NCBI GenBank assembly: GCA_949825045.1
Contig: OX463808.1
Coordinates: 29,263,674-29,327,673, forward strand
Direction: 5' to 3'
Origin: Argyresthia goedartella
Taxonomy: Eukaryota > Arthropoda > Insecta > Lepidoptera > Argyresthiidae
Length of the DNA: 64,000 nt
Shown piece by piece: positions 57,281 to 64,000 of this stretch (its first letter is position 1; the number at the start of each line of letters is the position of its first letter). A model generated the notes under the pieces. That model was not told the origin of the DNA. It made no database searches and saw only the letters and a program-made list of their open reading frames with translations. Made by a program: the position numbers and the translations under genes.

Positions 57281-57574
57281 TCCTTCCTCTCATCATCAGA
57301 TCCTGAATGACGCTGATGAATTGTTGAGAATCTCTCCTGCTACGTTACCATCACATCTACTTCACCATATGCATTATGAAGAGAAAACATAGTCTTAGCA
57401 ACTGTAATAAAGTAACCATATTGCCACATGGGATACCGAGTGTTGACCAGTTCCGGTGGCCATTTGTGGTCATCAGTCATCAGTTACACTTAACAAAATT
57501 ATGCTTCCTGAGAGTAAATGTACGAAGAACTACTTCCGACGGTTGAACTACTTCTCCTGTCCAACCATGGTTTG

Positions 57575-57640
57575 ATGGAAGAAATCTCTTATTAGAGATA
57601 AGCTCGCCTTCTTACACTTTTATTTTATAAGTTTTCTGAA
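57575..57640 (+). mobile_element. CR1/Jockey LINE 3' UTR fragment
   Basis: GTTTGATGGAAGAAATCTCT, then TATTAGAGATAAGCTCGCCT, matching the stem-loop block of the copies at 10970, 52600 and 61856. Confidence 0.6.
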
Positions 57641-58149
57641 TCTTACTACAATAACTCCACGATGCCATCATCAGATGGCAATGTGACCAACCGGAAGGAT
57701 CAAAAAAATAATTTTCCAAATCGTTTCATCCATCTTGGAGAAACCGCTGAAGAAACAAAAAAACATAAATAACATCGCGACGAATTAAGGATCCCTCCTT
57801 CTTTGAAGTCGGTAACAAAAGAAAATGATTTCTAATTCTCCTGACTTTTATTTACAGTTTGTTGGGAATAAACTTTCAAAAGCAGGAAGCAGGATGATTT
57901 TTGTCTGAAGACTAATAAAGGTAACTAGATTGACACAGTTTTCAGTGCAAAAACTACTCGCGTAACTAGGCTGCCCCGCAAAAACCATTTTTTTGTGATG
58001 GAACTACAAATTTACAGATTTCGATTTTTTTCCTTCACTTAATTGTGCTTGTGTGCGTGCTAGACCTTGCTTCTTGCCAAATTTCATGATTATAAGTCTA
58101 CCGGAAGTAACATAAAGGTTTTGCTCAAGCAACTTTGCTGTATAAACGG
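57641..58149. other. Unassigned non-coding sequence
   Basis: Contains short dispersed-repeat-like text (TTCTTGCCAAATTTCATGAT near 58070). No gene signal. Confidence 0.4.
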
Positions 58150-58540
58150 CGCTTTTTAGGGTCCTGTACCCGAAGGGTGCCAAACAGGACCCTATTACTA
58201 AGCCTGGGCTGTCCGTCCGTCCGTCCGTCCGTCTGTCACCAGGCCATGAACCATATTGTTAGACAGTTACAATTTTCACAGATGATGTATTTTTATTGCC
58301 ACTATAACAACAAACACTAAACAGAATAACAGAATAAAATAAATATTTAAGGGGGCTCCCATGCAAAAATCTTTTTTTGTTTTCTCGTATTTGCTCGATA
58401 TTGATAACGGCAAGAAGTAGACGCTTGAAATATTCACAGAATATTTAGTTATTCTGTGAATAACTAAATATTCTGTGTCACTTTGAAATAAATAAATATA
58501 TAAAAATAAAACAAATAAATATCGCACTTGGCCGTTTTTT
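58150..58540 (-). repeat. Dispersed ACCGG...ACGGAACCCT repeat with inserted hairpin
   Basis: Plus-strand text runs AGGGTCCTGTACCCGAAGGG, a CCGT tandem at about 58212-58232, GATGATGTATTTTTATTGCC, GGGGGCTCCCATGC, and ends TCGCACTTGGCCGTTTTTT. A perfect hairpin (58435-58477) interrupts the interior. Confidence 0.75.
58435..58477. repeat. Perfect 20-bp inverted repeat with 3-nt loop
   Basis: Arm CACAGAATATTTAGTTATTC, loop TGT, then the exact reverse complement. It lies inside a dispersed repeat. Confidence 0.9.
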
Positions 58541-58599
58541 TAACTCTTTTGACTGCGTTGAATAAGAAGTTTGATTTTGTTACAACTTCAAGGGTCTTC

Positions 58600-58740
58600 G
58601 GGTTAAGAAAAAGAGTCTTGCCAGACAGACAGTAAGACGGACAGACAGGCGGACATAGAGACGGACTTACAGACGGACAACGAAGTGATCCTATAAGGGT
58701 TCCTTTTTTGCTTTTAAGGTACAGACCCTAAAAACGCCTT
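58600..58740 (+). repeat. Dispersed repeat, 3' part
   Basis: GACAGACAGTAAGACGGAC, GGACAACGAAGTGATCCTAT, ending AAGGTACAGACCCTAAAAAC. It resembles the short copy at 14931-15190. Confidence 0.65.
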
Positions 58741-59199
58741 GATGAATATCAATCAAACAATTCAATATTGCGTCCTTTAATAGTACTCAATTAATATTGT
58801 TGCATGCATAGGTTAAACCCACATTTCTATACTTTGTATTTTTATCGTCTGAAAGTTTTTAATTTTGGTGCAATTTTCTCGTCTTCAAAAGAATTGGAGA
58901 GAGTAAAGGTCATCGCTGACTAATACGACCCCGCTCCCACTCAGAAAAAACTATTCATTCAAGTATGGATTTTAGCTTGTGCCCCGTAGATATATTATCC
59001 AGTGATAGGTTTACTACAAGCTCACTTACAGCTAAATTTTATCAACAATTTACATAAAGAATACCTACAGCATACCTTTAGCGTAGTATGAAGGATATCT
59101 TGGGACTGCAACATCAGTGCAGCGGAGGATTTAAGGCTGGGTTTATCTCGATCAGATATATCCGAATTTTCTATTTGCCCTTGCCTAGCAGATGATATA

Positions 59200-60180
59200 A
59201 AAGTCGCCGATGGCAAGGGATTATAGTAACTGTAATCACGTTTTACTCAACTTTAATCCTGATGGTAAGGTTATGCTTATCGGAGACTTTTACACGCCTA
59301 ATATAATCTGGACAGCATCATCTAACGCTGATTGTTTAAAAATTATACCAACCCCAGCTACTGACACTACGTCTTCTTTGCTCCTAGATAGGACCTATTT
59401 AATCTTAGCCAATATAACAATATCTTTAATAACAATTCGCGTCTACTTGACTTGGCCTGACCAATATCAACAGCATCTCGGTATCTAGCACTGGCCCCTT
59501 TACGCTATTAGACGTCTACCCATAGTCTGTGCGTCTACCACACATTGATATCAAAGTACAGTCTCGTAGCACTTTCGTTACGAATAACTCAAAAATACCA
59601 ACTTCTAGCGCTGCGGTTATGAGAAACTTAAATCCGCTCTCAGAAACACCGACTGGGTCGAAATACTGAACTGCTCTGACATTGATATCATTCTAAATCA
59701 TCTTTACTGTAGAATAAACCAACTGATTGTCTTGAACACGCCTTTAAAAAACCTGGTACAATAAATCAATAAAACGTTCTTTGAGCAAAAAATGAAAGGC
59801 TCACAAGCGCCACAAACAGTTTGGCAATCCTAGAGATTACGATGCTTTTTAAGTTTTAAGAGCAAGGGCTTAAGACCAAAGGGTTAACTGATAGCTGCTA
59901 TAAATCATACCTATCGTATGTCGAAGAATCTCTCCCCGCTAATCTAAAAAGTTTCTGGACGTATGTTTAGAGTGAGAGAGCGCAATTCCATCCCACAAAC
60001 TATGTTTTTTAACGGTGAGACATCATCGACTGGCTCTGGCACGTGCGAGCTTTTTTCTAAATACTTCTCGTCGGTCTTTGGAAAACCTTCTCCTTCTATT
60101 GACTTAAGCAACATTGAAGATCGCAGCTCGTCAACTACGTCCAATGTACTATCGAACCATCTGAATCATGACCCACCATA
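59200..60180 (+). pseudogene. Degraded LINE endonuclease and linker region
   Basis: Scattered frames include VMLIGDFYTPNIIW (near 59260-59310), which matches the GDFNxP motif of LINE endonucleases. Later comes ERERNSIPQTMFFNGETSST, then FSKYFSSVFGKPSP (near 59975-60090), typical of the linker between endonuclease and RT in CR1/Jockey elements. Many stops and frameshifts intervene. No RT follows directly. Confidence 0.6.
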
Positions 60181-60464
60181 AGCTTATTTTGCTAAACCCC
60201 TTAAATGCAAGTAGGTCGAAATTCGCTTGAAGGTTTATTTCCTTGGTAACGAACTTGTTATCATTTGATTAGACACTGACATTACGATAGATCTTACAAG
60301 TTTGAAAGTTTCAAACGAATTATAAGGCAAATGGGTCATGATTCAGTTGGTTCGATTGTACATATATACCTCACTCGATAGCAATAAATGTCCTTTGGGG
60401 CAGAACAATGTTTATTTTCATTGGTACTCTGCTGTACTATGATAATATTATTGTTCTTACATGT
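60181..60464. other. Unassigned sequence after the endonuclease remnant
   Basis: No RT motif or repeat was recognised. Confidence 0.4.
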
Positions 60465-60530
60465 TCAACCTAACGCGAAGGATAAAGGGGGCTTCCCTTC
60501 GCTCACCCCCTTTACCCTAGTAAGCAGTAT
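60465..60530 (-). repeat. Hairpin cassette, isolated minus-strand copy
   Basis: Reverse complement of GGTAAAGGGGGTGAGCGAAG...AAGCCCCCTTTATCCTTCG, then TTAGGTTGAACATGTAAGAA. No terminal inverted repeats were found around it, so the host MITE is either lost or unrecognised. Confidence 0.65.
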
Positions 60531-61224
60531 AGTAGTTGATCTATTTGAAATTGGACTCTAAAGTCATTACAATAAGTAGTAAAAGAAGTGAAAATCATAT
60601 TATTTAGCAGCGGGTTTTAATGAAATTCAGTACAATATTACATCCTAGCTAAAACTAAGGGTTATAAGAACTTACTTAACGTAAGCCTTGCTAGATATAT
60701 AATTTGGCACTGTCGAGCAGGTGGGTGGTGTGATAATAATATAAGTTGGAATCTGTTTTGTCCTTGCAATGTCCAGAGTTCACCTACCTTCTTTGTTTTC
60801 GTGAGCATTCAATTAAAAGTTTGAAGCGAAACATGTCAGATTTTTCGCAATTTATTAAAGCAACGGTTGCAATATCGTTGTTTTTCAGATGTCCTAAGTT
60901 TCAGCCGAGAGGTATGCTGGACCTGGAGCACTAGCCCATATTAGTTGGCGAGAAAAAAAATAGTTATATCGATAATTTTTAGGGTTCCGTACCTTAAAAG
61001 GAATAAATAACGTTATTCAAACCTTAAAAACCCAACTGCGATTCACTAAAAAGCACAAAACAAGCAGATAACACTTAGCGTAATTATTGAGATACGATAA
61101 AATTATTACAGTTCAGTGTTAAATTAAATTATATAAAAATACAAGCGGAAGTTTGCTTTATTACATTTATTTGGTCCCACCTGCATTTTAATTTAACTTA
61201 ACCTAAACTTACATTCCATGAGCA
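60531..61224. other. Unassigned sequence
   Basis: A minus-strand dispersed-repeat end (TTTTTAGGGTTCCGTACCTT) lies near 60975-61000. Otherwise nothing was recognised. Confidence 0.45.
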
Positions 61225-61785
61225 CATTAGCACTTTGGGCAAGGAATGCTTTAAAAGATTGGGGTTTGTAATGCGGTATAATAAGGGATTCCGGAATCTG
61301 GATGTGGTCCAGCTGCTTTACACCGCCCTAGTGAGAACCAAACTTGAATCTGGCTCGATTGTTTGGAATCCGGACGAAAGTTCATAAGTCCTTATGCTCG
61401 AGAAGGTACACAAAGCTTTCTTAAGATACCTATATAATAGGAAATTTGGATACTACCCTTATCTTTATCCATCCGCTTTTATATTAGGTATGCTCGGATA
61501 CAACTCACTGGAGGTCAGACGTAACGATTGTTGCGAGGCGACAGTGACTGCGCTGTCGGTACGGTATGCGCGCTATTCGTGCCCGACAAATATCTCCGCA
61601 CAGGCACCAGCGGCTATTAGCGGGCGGCACGCACCGCAAGGTGGCGCGTCAGCAGTCTTCGCTGGTAAGGGCGCGGAAAAGTCTCAACGCTCTGTTGGCT
61701 ACAGCACTCCTGACTGATCTGCTTGGTGATGCGTGGAGGTTTATTGTGCGTGAGTGTGTTAGGTTCTGCGAATTTAATGTGTGAC
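61225..61785 (+). pseudogene. LINE ORF2 C-terminal fragment of a different family
   Basis: Frames give LDVVQLLYTALVRTKLESGS, then IVWNPDES, a stop, EKVHKAFLRYLYNRKFGYYP and LGMLGYNSLEVRR. A GC-rich part with ALLATALLTDLLGDAW follows. This is the C-terminal pattern common in insect Jockey/R1-like LINEs. The RT core is absent and at least two frame changes occur. Confidence 0.6.
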
Positions 61786-61855
61786 TGTGTTTAAATTAAA
61801 CTTAAATAGTTAAATTATAACTTTATAGCAATTAATTGAAAAAAGTTGACATTTA

Positions 61856-62788
61856 TTGAATATTAATATTCTTTCCCCTCCCTTATTCTCTGTCTTCATC
61901 AACTCCATCTCCGATGTTATCTCCTCCCCATATCATCTCTATGCTGATGATCTTCAGATTTATCGTCATTTCCTCTTTAGTGATGTGAACCTGGCTATAG
62001 ACACACTGAACGCTGACCTTGAGAACATCAGAACCTGGGCTTTGTCATACGGATTGCTGGTGAACCCCAGCAAGTCCCAGGCGATTATTATAGGTACTAG
62101 ACACTCCTTAAACGTATTACAACAATTGCCCATACCGCCGGTTACCTATGACGGTACTCTAATCGCCTACAGTGACAAGGCCAAAAACCTGGGTGTCATG
62201 TTTGATAGACAACTCTCCTGGACTAACCATGTCAGCGAGGTCAGTAGGCGCGTCTTTGCCACCTTTCACTCACTAAGACGGCTTCAGAACTTTCTGCCCC
62301 ATCAAACAAAAATTACTCTTGCTCAATCTCTTCTTCTCCCCTTGATCGATTATGCCGATGTTTGTTGGGCTAGCGCCAACGAAGAGCAACTGAACAGACT
62401 CGAGCGACTTCAAAATCTCGGGATTCGGTTTATCTTCGGACTGCGCAAGTTCGACCACGTCTCGCAGTATCGCAAGGAGTTAAAATGGCTGCCGATCCGT
62501 CTTCGTCGGGACACACACATCCTCACTCTTCTATTCAACATCTTAACCAACCCTCGATACCCTAGCTTTCTCCGTGAGCTTTTTCAATTTCTCCCTTCGG
62601 CTCGTCCACGTAGAACTCACACGGCTTCCCTGCTCTCTATACCTCATCACAACACCGTCGCATACAAGCACTGTTTTCGATTGCGGGCGATCACTCTCTG
62701 GAACTCGCTTCCCTGCACTATCAGAGATAGTCCATCTCTGCCCGTCTTTAAGAATCGTTTGAAGGAGCATTATCTTTCTCTATCCTAG
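61856..62788 (+). pseudogene. CR1/Jockey-type LINE ORF2, 5' truncated but otherwise open
   Basis: This 310-residue uninterrupted frame begins at the sequence around LSPPLFSVFINSISDVI, between RT motifs B and C. It has YADD (61940-61951), the thumb NLGVMFDRQLSW, and the terminal RLRAITLWNSLPCTIRDS. The first catalytic Asp and the endonuclease are missing, so it is a dead insertion. The lack of stops suggests it is young. It shares its end with the fragment at 52600. Confidence 0.82.
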
Positions 62789-63070
62789 ATTTGAGCTTTG
62801 TATATATTAGTTTATTTAGGTGTATTTATATTTTTATATAATATTTATGTACTTGTGTATGTAGTGTATCTAGCAGTTAGTTCAATAGTTCCGTAATATA
62901 TGTATGTATCTTATCAGAGCACATAGGTCTATCCTGTATATTAAATTATTCTTATCAACCTTGGGTTTGCTGGAAGAGATCTCTATTTAGAGATAAGCAT
63001 GCCTTTGTAGATGTCCTTTCTGTTTATTATATCTTATGTTGTTTTATGTGCAATAAATATATACGAAAAA
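61856..63070 (+). mobile_element. CR1/Jockey-type LINE, 5'-truncated insertion
   Basis: The truncated ORF2 is followed by a 3' UTR with GTTTGCTGGAAGAGATCTCT, TTAGAGATAAGC and a terminal GTGCAATAAATATATAC. The abrupt start is typical of incomplete target-primed reverse transcription. Confidence 0.8.
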
Positions 63071-64000
63071 TTAATTGAAGGTGTTATTAAATTGAATGGT
63101 AACTAATTGAATCAAATTGAAGTATTTCTTAATTGTTACGTGTAATTGTAATAATTGTGATGTGTATTGAACAATTTGCAATTTTATTTATATTGCAAAT
63201 ATCTATAGAATTTATCCTGTTTGTGAACTATGAATTAGAATGTTCTGTAATGTTGTACATTTAAAAATGACATAATAAATAAATAAATAAATGGTAAATG
63301 GTTACCCTTTCTAATCTATATATACTTTTCATAATACAACATATTTATATTTAATGTGAGTATTTGGAAAGGTGTAAAATTATATTTTTGATAAATCCTT
63401 ATTAGAAAAATTATATGTCCCTTGAAGGTCGGAAATGATAAATAACTTCGGTAGGTATAGAATTGTAAAAATCATGAAGTTTAAAATTACTGAATACTGG
63501 TATATGTAAGCATTAATAAATTAAAATCTATGAACATGGTGCAAACATAATTTACATTTTTTTGAAAAAAAAAAAAACTATCACTCGTACAACAGAGATG
63601 TATTACATTTTAGGTTGTACATATGAGTTTTACCCTTACATCCTGGTCTTTTACGCCTGGTGACTTCCCTCTTCTTATAAAATTTTAGCAAGTGGTTAAT
63701 ATTATCGTACTGAATTTCACTTGCTAGTCTAGTTTCAATAACATAACGATGTGGTTTTGGTGTTGTTACTGAACTTTTCCTCATTATTATTGTTTGTCCC
63801 ATTTTTAATGTATTTGTTTGTTCTAAATTTAGAGCTGCGGTCGCGACCGCTAGTTCTACCAAAGGCGTTACGACCAGGAAGGGTGCTCAGAAGGACTGAG
63901 GTTTGGTCCATCGCACCTTCTCGAGACCACAACTCTCCAGTTCTAGTGTCCTTGCCTACGTTTCAAGGAACGACAGAGTCGGAAAAGCAGATGGGGGCGT
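63071..64000. other. Unassigned; possible start of another element at the edge
   Basis: An AATAAATAAATAAATAAATG run near 63278 may be a retroelement tail. From about 63560 a T/A run precedes open frames on the minus strand (63581-63862, 63735-63932) with no recognised domain. The last 170 bases are GC-richer and contain the palindrome GCGGTCGCGACCGC near 63837. The window edge prevents a call. Confidence 0.4.

Noticed and set aside
59200..62788. One LINE split into an endonuclease part and an RT part
   Set aside because: The RT part begins abruptly between motifs B and C, as a 5'-truncated insertion would. A different LINE fragment and a MITE cassette lie between the two, so separate insertions are the simpler reading.
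63581..63932. Minus-strand coding frames at the window edge
   Set aside because: The peptides have no recognised motif and the region continues beyond the window.

Overview
This is a 64 kb, AT-rich window from an animal nuclear genome. It is most likely an insect, and the repeat content points to a moth or butterfly. Three things suggest this: tRNA-derived SINEs, CR1/Jockey-type LINE tails carrying a small 3' stem-loop, and a dispersed repeat that begins with a CCGGCCAAGTGCGAGTCGG-like terminus and ends in TACGGAACCCTAAAA. I recognise these from lepidopteran sequence in general, but no search was run. There are no bacterial operons, rRNA genes, CRISPR arrays or intact tRNA genes.

Layout. 1-3.2 kb holds a nearly full-length but broken non-LTR retrotransposon of the restriction-like-endonuclease (RLE) type: zinc finger, reverse transcriptase, zinc knuckle, RLE. 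It sits between possible 12-bp target-site duplications. 3.2-15.5 kb is non-coding and packed with MITEs and SINEs. 15.6-19.3 kb is a CR1/Jockey-type LINE whose second ORF is broken by a single frameshift. 21.7-24.7 kb contains the only candidate host gene: three plus-strand exons with GT-AG borders and matching phases, encoding an Arg/Ser-rich protein that I cannot name. Its introns hold LINE debris. 24.8-36 kb is SINEs, MITEs and unassigned sequence. 36.5-37.7 kb is a broken Tc1-like transposase split by a 340-bp MITE. 38.1-39.6 kb carries a dispersed repeat with an internal tandem array and a minus-strand remnant of a Pipsqueak-type (HTH_psq) transposase that has lost its catalytic core. 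40-55 kb is nested MITEs, SINEs and LINE tails. 55.3-63.1 kb holds fragments of at least four more LINEs.

The most unusual signal is a cassette of roughly 100-190 bp, centred on a GC-rich hairpin, that recurs inside MITEs with clearly different terminal inverted repeats (4.3, 27.2, 37.2, 42.0, 52.2 and 60.5 kb, plus part of it at 44.8 kb). In one subfamily the hairpin stem has changed on both sides so that pairing is kept. A second theme is that two SINE families with different tRNA-like heads share a homologous 3' domain. Apart from the three-exon candidate gene, everything recognisable as coding is transposon-derived, and almost all of it is disrupted.
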